A DNA stretch of 38,401 bases from Candidatus Poribacteria bacterium (lineage in GTDB: Bacteria > Poribacteria > WGA-4E > WGA-3G): NCBI GenBank assembly GCA_028820845.1, contig JAPPII010000019.1, positions 1 to 38,401 on the forward strand, read 5' to 3'. Positions 17,344 to 25,304 of this stretch are shown here, one piece after another. The stretch's first letter is position 1. Every line of letters begins with the position of its first letter. The position numbers and the translations under genes were made by a program. The notes below the pieces were generated by a model, which was not told where the DNA came from, searched no databases, and was given only the letters and a program-made list of their open reading frames with translations.

Positions 17344-19164
17344 ATGTACGATAAGAAGAACCGTAAAATTGCTGACGTAAGCCCCGACACACGTGATATG
17401 TTTGCTGAGCATGACGAGGAACTCGAAGAAGAACTCGCGTCTGAAGAAGAGGAGGCGAGTTCCGGTTACACCTTACAACTGATTCACCACATTATTGCCG
17501 AGACCCCTGTTGATGACCGGCGCCGTCGATGGCTCCTTGAACTTCGGCGTTCGATCCTCAGTGATGAAGGTGAATTTCGTGAAAGAATCCACGCCATTCA
17601 GCAGGAAGCACTCCGTATCCACGCCGAGATGGAGGCACAGATCGAGAAACTTACCTCACCCGCAAATCGTATTGGTACATTGCTTGGATTGCCCAAAGAA
17701 GACATCGCCCGTGTTATCGTCGGCGGTTCCGAATACTACGCCAATCTCGATACACAATTAGACCCGAAAACCCTCAAAAAAGGGTTTAGCGTTCTACTCA
17801 ACGAGGCGTATGTCGTCGTCGGGGAACTCGGATACAACGATGCCGGGCCTATCGCAAAAATAGCGGATGTCATGCCAGATGGACGGCTCCGTATCGGTCA
17901 AGAACCCAACGCACAATCGATTATCCTTGAACGCTCCACCGACCTCGCTGATGCAAAACTCAAGCCCGGCGATGAAGTACGGATTGACTCCAACTCCCGA
18001 GTCGCTCTGGAATACCTTGCTGCCAAAGAAACAGATGCTTATGCACTTGAGGCTGTTCCCGATATTCCTTGGTCGAAGGTAGGCGGACTTGACGAGACCA
18101 TCCAAAGAATTAAGGATACCATTGAACTGCCAATCCTCCATCCTGAACTTTTTGAACGATTCCAATATAGCGCACCAAAAGGTTTTCTGCTCCATGGACC
18201 TCCGGGATGCGGAAAGACGCTCATCGGGAAAGCCACTGCCTATAACTTAACGCAACGGCTCCGAAAAGAGAGCGGTGAGGATATTGAAGGCTGTTTCCTT
18301 CACATCAAGGGTCCTGAGATCCTCAATATGTGGCTCGGTGAATCCGAACGGAAGGTGCGAGAGATTTTTCAAATCGCCCGCGAGAAAAAGGATGAGGGCA
18401 AATTGGCGTTCGTCTTTATAGATGAGGCAGAATCCATCTTAGGCACGCGGCGCGCCCTGAGATCCCATAGTATCTCTAATACCCTCGTACCTATGTTCTG
18501 TGCAGAGATGGATGGCATTGAATCTCTACAAGACGTTGTTATTATCCTCGCAACGAACCGTCCAGATCTAATCGATCCCGCCATTCTAAGACCGGGACGG
18601 ATTGATAGAAAAATTAAAGTAACCCGGCCAGATGCAGATGCCGCAAAAGACATTTTCCGTATCTATCTCACGCCGGAACTACCCATCGCAGCAGAGGAAC
18701 TCCTTGGTGCTGCAGACGAGGAGAGTTCAGCGGATACAGTACCAGATCTGATTCCTGCTGAGAAGGCTGTCGAAGATCTAATCGCACAGATTGTTGATGA
18801 AATGTTCCGTGAGAGCGAGGAAAACCGATTCCTTGAAGTCGCACTCCGAAGTGGTAGACGCGATATCCTCTATCGCGGACATCTCTGTAGTGGCGCAATT
18901 ATTGAGTCAATTGTACAGCGAGCCAAAGAAACCGCACTCAAACGCGCAATTCAGAACCCCGAAAAAGAAAGTGGTATCTCACGCGCAGACCTCTTAGACG
19001 CACTTGCTGCCGAGTATCGTGAAAGCGAAATCTTCCCACCAACGGAAGCGACAGAAGATTGGCTCAAACTCCTTGACTACGATCCTGCCAATGTCGTCAA
19101 GGTTACGCCTATCAAACTTGAAAAACAGGAGCGGCGCAAAACTTCAGGATCCCGCGTGATTTAA
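17344..19164 (+). CDS. mpa: Proteasome-associated AAA+ unfoldase (Mpa/ARC)
   Basis: A 606-residue homologue of Mpa/ARC, the hexameric ATPase that recognises the ubiquitin-like tag, unfolds the target, and feeds it into the 20S proteasome. An acidic N-terminus and coiled-coil region (~10-105) lead into interdomain OB regions (~110-230). The AAA+ module has Walker A GPPGCGKT (~283-290), Walker B FVFIDEAES (~356-364), and arginine-finger region RPGRIDRK. The Mpa-type insertion (MFRESEENRFLEV) and C-terminal SGAIIESIVQRAK helix are present. The length equals mycobacterial Mpa, but the C-terminus ends SGSRVI rather than the GQYL that docks on the proteasome. ATG 17344 follows GAGGAG. It heads the operon with dop, ubact, prcB, prcA and pafA. 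Confidence 0.93.
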   Translation: MYDKKNRKIADVSPDTRDMFAEHDEELEEELASEEEEASSGYTLQLIHHIIAETPVDDRRRRWLLELRRSILSDEGEFRERIHAIQQEALRIHAEMEAQIEKLTSPANRIGTLLGLPKEDIARVIVGGSEYYANLDTQLDPKTLKKGFSVLLNEAYVVVGELGYNDAGPIAKIADVMPDGRLRIGQEPNAQSIILERSTDLADAKLKPGDEVRIDSNSRVALEYLAAKETDAYALEAVPDIPWSKVGGLDETIQRIKDTIELPILHPELFERFQYSAPKGFLLHGPPGCGKTLIGKATAYNLTQRLRKESGEDIEGCFLHIKGPEILNMWLGESERKVREIFQIAREKKDEGKLAFVFIDEAESILGTRRALRSHSISNTLVPMFCAEMDGIESLQDVVIILATNRPDLIDPAILRPGRIDRKIKVTRPDADAAKDIFRIYLTPELPIAAEELLGAADEESSADTVPDLIPAEKAVEDLIAQIVDEMFRESEENRFLEVALRSGRRDILYRGHLCSGAIIESIVQRAKETALKRAIQNPEKESGISRADLLDALAAEYRESEIFPPTEATEDWLKLLDYDPANVVKVTPIKLEKQERRKTSGSRVI

Positions 19165-19267
19165 TAACCATCAGTCGTTGGCAGTCGAAAACCAAGAGCA
19201 GCGTATGGCGATTGCGAACGTTTCTAACTGCCACAATGATCTGCTGACTGCTGATAGCCATAAAAAT
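19165..19267. repeat. Repeat-derived intergenic sequence before dop
   Basis: A stretch rich in degenerate CTGACTGCTGATAGCC-type units, which happens to be open in the dop frame. Its TCTAACTGCCACAATGATCT segment closely matches 26819-26838, so it is a dispersed repeat rather than conserved coding sequence. Confidence 0.5.
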
Positions 19268-20782
19268 ATGGAAAGACTTTTTGGAATTGAAACTGAATAC
19301 GGGATAACACTCGAAAATGAGTCAAACATTGATGCTGTTAAGCAATCAATTGAGTTGATAAAAAGTTATCGTCAGGAAGATTTTCGACCGGTGTGGGACT
19401 ACCGTGGGGAAGACCCGTTTCGAGATGAACGCGGTTTTCGCGCAGACGCTCTCTCCAACCATCCTGATGAAAAGGAGGAGGCGGCACGCGACCGCGAACG
19501 CAACAAGAAAAATCGACTCTCTTTCGCGGAGATTAAGAGCGATCACATCCTCGTGAACGGCGCACGCCTTTACAACGACCACGCACATCCCGAGTATTCC
19601 ACGCCCGAATGCAAGCGTCTGTTTGAACTCGTCGCACACGATAAAGCCGGCGAACGTATCCTACAGCGATGCGCTGAAACCCGCAGTGAGAAACTTGGAA
19701 AACGTGTCCTACTCTATAAGAACAATACCGATTTGCACGGGCATAGCTACGGGTGCCACGATAACTATCTCATGGCGCGGGCAGTCCCATTTGAGAAACT
19801 CAAACAGGGCATCATGCCCTTCTTTATCACGCGTCAAATCTTCGCCGGGGCAGGAAAACTCGGCATCGAAACGGAAGCCGGACTCGCAACACCGGGACAC
19901 TATCAACTCTCTCAGCGTGCCGATTTCTTTCACGTTGAGGCAAGCGTTGATACAATGCATAACCGTCCTATCGTTAACACGCGGGACGAACCGCATGCGG
20001 ATCCGTCGAAATATCGTAGGCTCCATGGGATTGCTGGCGACGCAAATATGTCGGAGTACGCAACCGCACTCAAAGTCGGTACAACCGCACTCGTCATTAC
20101 ACTGATTGAACAAGACAAGATTCCTGAGAGTCTAATACTCGCAAATCCGATTGATACCATCAAAACTGTATCGCACGATCAGACGTATCGCTGGATGGTG
20201 ATGACGGCAGACGGGAAGACGATGTCCGCTATTGACCATCAGCGCCAGTACCTTGCCCTCGCACAGAAGCATCTCGATGAGAGTGTCGGGCTTGAGATTG
20301 ACTGGGTGCTCACTGAATGGGAAGATACTCTCAACGCACTTGAAACGGATCCCATGACACTCGTTGACCGACTTGATTGGGTGGCGAAGAAATGGCTACT
20401 CCAAACCTTTGCGGAGGAAGAAGGTATTGCTTGGGATGACGCATGGCTCCAGAGTCTGGATTTAGAATATCACAATATCAATCCAGACGAAGGACTATAC
20501 TACGGGTTCCCGATGCGGCGCATCGTCACAGACGAACAGATTGAGGCGGCACTTCATAATCCGCCTTCTGGCACGCGGGCTTATTTCCGAGGGCGTGCCG
20601 TCGATCGGTTCAGTACCTCTATAAAAGCCATCCAGTGGGATAGTATTACCTTTACCGTCAACGGACGCACGCACGAAGTCAATCTCAACGCACTCGCCGA
20701 TGCGGAGATCGCAAATCAGTATAATAAGACACTTGATGAATCGCCTGACGTTGGAACACTTATTAAGAAATTGCGTTTATAA
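19268..20782 (+). CDS. dop: Dop, deamidase/depupylase homologue
   Basis: A 504-residue carboxylate-amine ligase-fold enzyme of the Dop/PafA family. It is assigned as Dop because it has the ERGFRAD region with the following Dop-loop (~50-95), TRAYFRGRA near the C-terminus, and WDSITF. It should hydrolyse the isopeptide bond that links UBact to target lysines. Because UBact here already ends in Glu, deamidation is not needed. Mg-ATP ligands lie in GIETEYG (Glu8, Glu10), and the catalytic Asp is Asp104 in NGARLYNDHAHPEYS. An upstream in-frame ATG at 19178 would add 30 residues from a repeat; the family N-terminus starts at ATG 19268 (MERLFGIETEYG). No strong ribosome site is visible there. Confidence 0.92.
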   Translation: MERLFGIETEYGITLENESNIDAVKQSIELIKSYRQEDFRPVWDYRGEDPFRDERGFRADALSNHPDEKEEAARDRERNKKNRLSFAEIKSDHILVNGARLYNDHAHPEYSTPECKRLFELVAHDKAGERILQRCAETRSEKLGKRVLLYKNNTDLHGHSYGCHDNYLMARAVPFEKLKQGIMPFFITRQIFAGAGKLGIETEAGLATPGHYQLSQRADFFHVEASVDTMHNRPIVNTRDEPHADPSKYRRLHGIAGDANMSEYATALKVGTTALVITLIEQDKIPESLILANPIDTIKTVSHDQTYRWMVMTADGKTMSAIDHQRQYLALAQKHLDESVGLEIDWVLTEWEDTLNALETDPMTLVDRLDWVAKKWLLQTFAEEEGIAWDDAWLQSLDLEYHNINPDEGLYYGFPMRRIVTDEQIEAALHNPPSGTRAYFRGRAVDRFSTSIKAIQWDSITFTVNGRTHEVNLNALADAEIANQYNKTLDESPDVGTLIKKLRL

Positions 20783-20895
20783 ATTGCGGTTAACGGTTAG
20801 GTTGCTGCGCTTTTAGCAAACAGACAACAGCGAAAAGTGGAGCGTAGCGGAACGCCCTAATCGCGAATAGCCAACTACTAAAAAGGAGAGATAAA
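20783..20895 (+). other. Spacer between dop and ubact
   Basis: A short gap of degenerate repeat sequence that ends with the strong ribosome site AAAGGAGAG (20881-20889), placed for high translation of the tag gene. Confidence 0.45.
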
Positions 20896-21093
20896 ATGGC
20901 AACCAAACTTATTGCACAGCTCGAACGCAAGCAGAGAGACACGAAACCAATCGGTCCCGGCGATGGTGATGATGATAGCAGTGGACCGAAACGCCAGAAA
21001 GTTAGCAGACCCGATACCCAAGAACTTCTCAAACGGATGCGTAGGGTTGACAAAGATCAATCCCGTCGCTATCGACAGAGAACCGGCGAATAA
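20896..21093 (+). CDS. ubact: UBact, prokaryotic ubiquitin-like protein modifier
   Basis: A 65-residue, very hydrophilic, probably disordered protein placed between dop and prcB. It starts at ATG 20896 after a strong AAAGGAGAG. It has a basic helix-prone N-terminus (KLIAQLERKQ), a Gly/Asp/Ser-rich linker (residues 19-30), a Lys/Arg-rich second half, and ends DQSRRYRQRTGE. The C-terminal R(Y/F)RQR(S/T)GE matches the UBact family of Gram-negative bacteria rather than the GGQ/GGE end of actinobacterial Pup. PafA would ligate the side-chain carboxylate of the terminal Glu65 to lysines of substrates, while the middle region would bind the coiled coils of Mpa. The role is known from family work; conjugation in this organism is inferred. 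Confidence 0.9.
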   Translation: MATKLIAQLERKQRDTKPIGPGDGDDDSSGPKRQKVSRPDTQELLKRMRRVDKDQSRRYRQRTGE

Positions 21094-21193
21094 AGAAATT
21101 GGCAATCAGCCGTTGGCAGTTGGCAAATGGTTTCCATAGACCAACAGCCATTAGCCAATAGCCGTCTCGCTGAAAGCCGAAAGCCATTAAGAA

Positions 21194-22015
21194 ATGTCAA
21201 TTAAAAACACAATAAACCACAAAGGAGACTTTCTCAGTCTTTTGCAACATGCAAACTACCCCCTACAGGTAGGTTTGCCATCTGAAACGCAGCAGCACGC
21301 AGATATTGAGATCGCACACAGCACGACTGTTGTTGCTGTCCGCTATCGAGATGGGGTTATGATTGCGGGTGACCGGCGGGCCACTGCCGGCACTGCTGTC
21401 ATCTATGACCGCGCTGAGAAAGTCTTACAGATTGATAGGCATTCTGTACTTGCCATTTCGGGGTCACCCGCGATTGCTTATGAGATCGCGCGGATACTTG
21501 AGCATTCATTTCAATACTTTCGCCGCAGCCAACTCCAAGAGTTGAGCCTTGAAGGCAAACTCCGGATGCTGTCCCGACTCATTCGCGATAACTTGGCGAT
21601 GGCACTCCAAGGCATCGGCGGTGTTATTCCGATTTTTGCCCTCTATGATCTGGAGGCACCTGAGGCGGAAAACGGCGGTAAGATTTTCTTCTATGATGCA
21701 CTCGGCGCGCACTTTGAGAACGTTAACTTCGCCACAACCGGTTCTGGCTCCATCTGGATTCGCGGCGTACTACGTTATCTCTCTCGTTTTGGTGAGACAC
21801 CCTTGCAGGAGATGGATGAACGGCAAGCAACCATCACAATCTTGCGACTCTTGGATACCGCAAGTGAGTATGATGCCGCAACCAGCGGTTACAACGCACG
21901 GGCACAAATCTTTCCGACCATCAAAACCGTAACCCGCACGGGTGTCGAAACCCTTTCTAATGAAGACTTAACCGAATCTTACGCTGAAGCGCAACCGGTT
22001 GCAGAAGCAGTTTGA
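21194..22015 (+). CDS. prcB: 20S proteasome beta subunit
   Basis: A 273-residue N-terminal nucleophile hydrolase forming the catalytic rings of the bacterial 20S proteasome. A propeptide of about 43 residues should be removed autocatalytically, exposing Thr44 (mature Thr1) in HS-TTVVAVRYRDGV. Counting from it, Asp17 lies in GDRRAT and Lys33 in RAEKVLQ, both required for catalysis and present. The GTGSGS-like segment (TTGSGSIWI) matches the conserved beta-subunit Gly/Ser motif. No good ribosome site is visible before ATG 21194; the preceding 100 nt are repeat-like. The stop overlaps an in-frame TTG of the prcA frame, but the real prcA start is probably downstream. Confidence 0.93.
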   Translation: MSIKNTINHKGDFLSLLQHANYPLQVGLPSETQQHADIEIAHSTTVVAVRYRDGVMIAGDRRATAGTAVIYDRAEKVLQIDRHSVLAISGSPAIAYEIARILEHSFQYFRRSQLQELSLEGKLRMLSRLIRDNLAMALQGIGGVIPIFALYDLEAPEAENGGKIFFYDALGAHFENVNFATTGSGSIWIRGVLRYLSRFGETPLQEMDERQATITILRLLDTASEYDAATSGYNARAQIFPTIKTVTRTGVETLSNEDLTESYAEAQPVAEAV

Positions 22016-22056
22016 AACACACAACTAAGAGACCTATATTCGTACTTAAGTTCGTA

Positions 22057-22075
22057 GTAGGGCGATTCATCGCCC
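22057..22075. repeat. GTAGG-type hairpin repeat, copy C, in prcB-prcA gap
   Basis: GTAG followed by a perfect 7-bp inverted repeat (GGGCGAT-TC-ATCGCCC). It lies between the prcB stop and the likely prcA start and could influence the ratio or stability of the two messages. Confidence 0.5.
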
Positions 22076-22101
22076 GTTATAGCGAGGCACATAACCAAAA
22101 A

Positions 22102-22872
22102 ATGCGAGATGAACCCTATCGGTGGATAGAAGCAATTCAAGACAGGCGAGATTACATTGAAGATCAACTCCGAGTCGGTAGTCCCGTTGTAGGTCTTACC
22201 TATAACGAAGGAATGGTACTACTCACTATCGGCAGAGGACAACGCAAGATTTTTGAGGTGCATGACCGGATTGCGCTCTCCGCAATCGGACATCCGGCTG
22301 ATATTGAACGGCTACGGATGCTTGTCACCGATACCGCCAGCGTCCAAGGTTTTCAAAACGCCACCGAAGATGTCAATTTACACCGGCTAACCAACTTTGT
22401 TTTAGCACATACCTTCAAGCAGGCTTTTGAATCCATCGTTGGTGAAGCCTACATCATTAAAATGTTGCTCGCTGAACTCGGTAGGACTTCAGAACAGAAC
22501 CGATTTACCGGTATCAACTACGATGGGAATGTCCGAACCGATGCAGCTTTCTCTGTTATTGGCGGAACCGAAACAATCGAAACCGGGATGCAAAACTATC
22601 TTGCCGCCGCACCTGAGGAGGCGGATAGAGATCTCGCTGATGCACTTCGACTGGGCTTAGAGGCGTGGGCAATCGGCAAAGAGTTAAGTTCAAGAGAACC
22701 CGAAAATATGGAACCTGAAGATACTCGGATAGACACCGAACAGATGCACGAAATCATTAGCGTCGCAAGAGAAGATGGTGAAATTGAGGCAGGGGTTTTG
22801 GAAACCACGCAGTCCGGGACCAGTAAATTCCGATTGCTGAATACACCAGAAATTGAAACCGCCCTTCCATAA
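22102..22872 (+). CDS. prcA: 20S proteasome alpha subunit
   Basis: A 256-residue alpha subunit, making the outer gating rings of the 20S particle. The N-terminal H0 helix region (EPYRWIEAIQDRRDYIEDQL) aligns with the actinobacterial PrcA start, followed by GSPVVGLTYNEGMVLL, where catalytic Thr is absent as expected. The later FEVHDRIALSAIGHPADIERLR segment is typical. I chose ATG 22102. A TTG at 22012 overlapping the prcB stop would add 30 residues, part of them encoded by a dispersed hairpin repeat, and has no family support. A Glu/Asp-rich insertion (~195-215) precedes the final strands. It is cotranscribed with prcB. Confidence 0.88.
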   Translation: MRDEPYRWIEAIQDRRDYIEDQLRVGSPVVGLTYNEGMVLLTIGRGQRKIFEVHDRIALSAIGHPADIERLRMLVTDTASVQGFQNATEDVNLHRLTNFVLAHTFKQAFESIVGEAYIIKMLLAELGRTSEQNRFTGINYDGNVRTDAAFSVIGGTETIETGMQNYLAAAPEEADRDLADALRLGLEAWAIGKELSSREPENMEPEDTRIDTEQMHEIISVAREDGEIEAGVLETTQSGTSKFRLLNTPEIETALP

Positions 22873-22919
22873 ATTTTGAACTTCAGCAGATAGACCTTTA
22901 TAACACAGAGGGAACCATT

Positions 22920-23636
22920 ATGTCAAAAAACATAAAAGCAGCTCCCACAGTCGTCTATCCCGAGTCCGATGGTAAACCTATGGCTGAAACCGACCGACAC
23001 CGAAGACTCATCATGGATTTTATTCTCATGCTCGAAGACCATTTCAAGGACAACAACGATGTGTATGTTTCGGGTGATTTGCTGATATATTATGAAGAAG
23101 GAAACATCTATAAATCCGTGGCACCCGATGTGTTCGTCGTCTTTGGGGTCAGTAAAAAAGACCGACGGACCTATCGAACCTGGGAGGAAGGACACACGCC
23201 AGACTTCGTGTTAGAAGCAGCGAGTCCAAGTACATATAATAAAGACATAACCGACAAGAAAGAACTCTACGCCTCTGTTCTTGGGGTTCGTGAGTATTAT
23301 ATCTATGATCCTTATGCAGAGGTACAACCACATTTCCAAGGATACCGACTTGTTGATGGGACGTATGAAGCGATAGAATTTATAGACGGACGTTTACCAT
23401 CTGTTGTGTTAGGTCTGGAGTTAGGCGAACACAACGGGGTCTTAAGTCTATACGATGAAAATCGCTCGGCATGGATTGCACCACCTAAGGAACGGGTTGC
23501 TGCCGCTGAAGTCCGCGCGGAAAATGCCGAAGCACGTGCTACCCAAGAAGCACAGGCACGCCAAAGTCTTGAAACCCAACTTGCCGATGCTTTAGGACTT
23601 CTTGAACAACTTCAAAAAGAAAACAATGACGGATAA
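22920..23636 (+). CDS. Uma2-family (DUF820) PD-(D/E)xK nuclease-like protein
   Basis: A 238-residue protein of the Uma2/DUF820 family, with a restriction-endonuclease-like fold and mostly unknown function. The visible core is SVAPDVFVV (Asp), DFVLEAASPST (Glu) and a following DKKELYA Lys, then GVREYYIYDP, all in the family order. A C-terminal coiled coil rich in Ala, Glu and Gln (~195-238) is added. ATG 22920 follows AGAGGGA. The gene lies 47 bp after prcA and 68 bp before pafA on the same strand, so it is part of the proteasome operon by position. It might be a substrate, adaptor or passenger; Uma2 genes are common and mobile, so passenger status is plausible. Confidence 0.85.
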   Translation: MSKNIKAAPTVVYPESDGKPMAETDRHRRLIMDFILMLEDHFKDNNDVYVSGDLLIYYEEGNIYKSVAPDVFVVFGVSKKDRRTYRTWEEGHTPDFVLEAASPSTYNKDITDKKELYASVLGVREYYIYDPYAEVQPHFQGYRLVDGTYEAIEFIDGRLPSVVLGLELGEHNGVLSLYDENRSAWIAPPKERVAAAEVRAENAEARATQEAQARQSLETQLADALGLLEQLQKENNDG

Positions 23637-23704
23637 TATTCCTGTTGAGCCGTAGAGTAATTCACCTGACCCTCATGCTAACCTCCTTGTAATAGGTAAA
23701 GATT

Positions 23705-25147
23705 GTGAACAAAAGAATTTTTGGAATCGAAACTGAATTTGGATGCATGACGCGTGCTGAGCAGATACGCGGCACCTCTGAAGGGGTCGCCGCGCGAGTC
23801 CGAGACTACGTCTTTGACGCACTGGAACTCGGGCTCCGAGACATCCACTACCGCGACTGGGGCGAACCCCCCGGGAACGGTGGATTCCTCTTTAATGGCG
23901 GCCGCCTCTATATCGATATGGGGCATCTCGAATACGCAACGCCTGAGTGTGCAAGCCTATTTGACCTCGTTGCCTATGATAAAGCCATTGAGCGCGTCAT
24001 CAATAGCATTCTTGCCGATACGGGGTTGCCGACTGCTTTCTTCAAAAACAATATCGATCATTTTACAGGCGCAACCTTTGGGTGTCATGAAAACTTCCAA
24101 GTCAGTCGCGAAGTCCCGTTTTATCGCGTCGTCATTCCAACGCTGATGCCTTTTTTCGTTACCCGACAGATTTACGCAGGTGCCGGTAGAGTCGGGGCTT
24201 ACGATGAGATGATTGAGTTCGCTGACTTTCAGGACGAATTCGGCGAGCAGCAGTATTATCAAATCTCACAACGCGCAGACCATATCGTTACTGAAATTTA
24301 TGAATGGATTCAGTTCAGCCGAGCCATCATCAATACCAGAGACGAACCGCTCAGTGATTACACGAAATATCGGCGACTTCATCTACTCGTCGGTGATTCT
24401 AATATGTCGGAGTACGCAACTGCGCTCAAGGTCGGCACTACAGCCCTCCTCCTCTCGGCAATTGAAACGTTTTATGAAAGGCACGGCGAGAAGTTACCGC
24501 TACCTGCCTTTGAACTCGCCGATCCAGTCTACGCAATTCGGCATATCTCACGCGATAATACTTTCACGTGGCGAATCGAATTGAAATCTGGAAAAACGAT
24601 TTCCGCCGTTGATTTACAGCGGGAGTACCTCTATTTCGTTCAATCCTTTGTCACCGAACGGGACGAGGAAACAGAATGGGTGTTCTCGGCATGGGAGTCT
24701 ATTCTTGACGATCTTGACGGCGATTGGCAGAACGTCATCCCCCGTGTTGATTGGGCCGCTAAAAAATGGCTCCTTGAGACCTTCATTCAGGAAGAAAAAC
24801 TTGATTGGGATGACCCGTGGATTAAAAGTCAAGATCTTGAATACCATAACATTGATGTCGAAAGCGGGCTCTACTACGCACTTCAAGAACACGGACAGGT
24901 AGAGCGCGTTATCACTGATCAACACATTGAACACGCTATCGACAACGCCCCACAAAATACACGCGCAAAAGTCCGCGCATTCCTGATGCGCACGCTCACA
25001 CAAAATCGGATGCCTTGTATCGTTGACTGGCATCAAATCTACGCCGGACATACGGAATATTTTGAGATGAAAGAACCTTTTGACACCAACGTCGCGAAAG
25101 CACAGAGATGGATTAAAAGAGTTCAAAGACGACCGACACGCAGTTGA
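23705..25147 (+). CDS. pafA: PafA, UBact-protein ligase
   Basis: A 480-residue ligase that phosphorylates the C-terminal Glu of the tag with ATP and joins it to substrate lysines. It is assigned as PafA, not Dop, because it lacks the Dop-loop and the segment after the N-terminus leads directly to FLFNGGRLYIDMGHLEYATPE with base Asp71. Mg-ATP Glu residues are in GIETEFG (Glu9, Glu11). GCHENF, TRQIYAGAGRVG, and INTRDEPLSDYTKYRRLH are family signatures. The GTG start at 23705 gives the expected N-terminus (NKRIFGIETEFG). It closes the operon; dop and pafA are about 29% apart in the gene order by five genes, but have common ancestry. Confidence 0.92.
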   Translation: MNKRIFGIETEFGCMTRAEQIRGTSEGVAARVRDYVFDALELGLRDIHYRDWGEPPGNGGFLFNGGRLYIDMGHLEYATPECASLFDLVAYDKAIERVINSILADTGLPTAFFKNNIDHFTGATFGCHENFQVSREVPFYRVVIPTLMPFFVTRQIYAGAGRVGAYDEMIEFADFQDEFGEQQYYQISQRADHIVTEIYEWIQFSRAIINTRDEPLSDYTKYRRLHLLVGDSNMSEYATALKVGTTALLLSAIETFYERHGEKLPLPAFELADPVYAIRHISRDNTFTWRIELKSGKTISAVDLQREYLYFVQSFVTERDEETEWVFSAWESILDDLDGDWQNVIPRVDWAAKKWLLETFIQEEKLDWDDPWIKSQDLEYHNIDVESGLYYALQEHGQVERVITDQHIEHAIDNAPQNTRAKVRAFLMRTLTQNRMPCIVDWHQIYAGHTEYFEMKEPFDTNVAKAQRWIKRVQRRPTRS

Positions 25148-25304
25148 GAAAAATCATAATTAGTTTTCAGTCTGGTTTGCTACGCAAATCTTTCAGTTGT
25201 TTGTTAAAAAGCCGTTGGTAGTGTTGAGTCAGGCAACTACCACATACATCTTTTAACCGAAAACCAACAACTAATAACTGAAAACCATTAAAGGAGAAAA
25301 AACC
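25148..25304. other. Intergenic repeat-like sequence
   Basis: No gene. Degenerate ACCAACAACTAATAACTGAAAA-like units and a TTTGC-TAC-GCAAA hairpin occur here, then AAAGGAGAA before the next start. Confidence 0.4.

Noticed and set aside
19178-19267. N-terminal extension of Dop
   Set aside because: The extra 30 codons match a dispersed intergenic repeat; the family N-terminus begins at 19268.
20896-21093. Ordinary actinobacterial Pup
   Set aside because: It lacks the GGQ/GGE end and ends RTGE in the UBact pattern.
22012-22101. TTG start of PrcA overlapping the prcB stop
   Set aside because: The added residues span a repeat hairpin and have no match to the alpha-subunit N-terminus.
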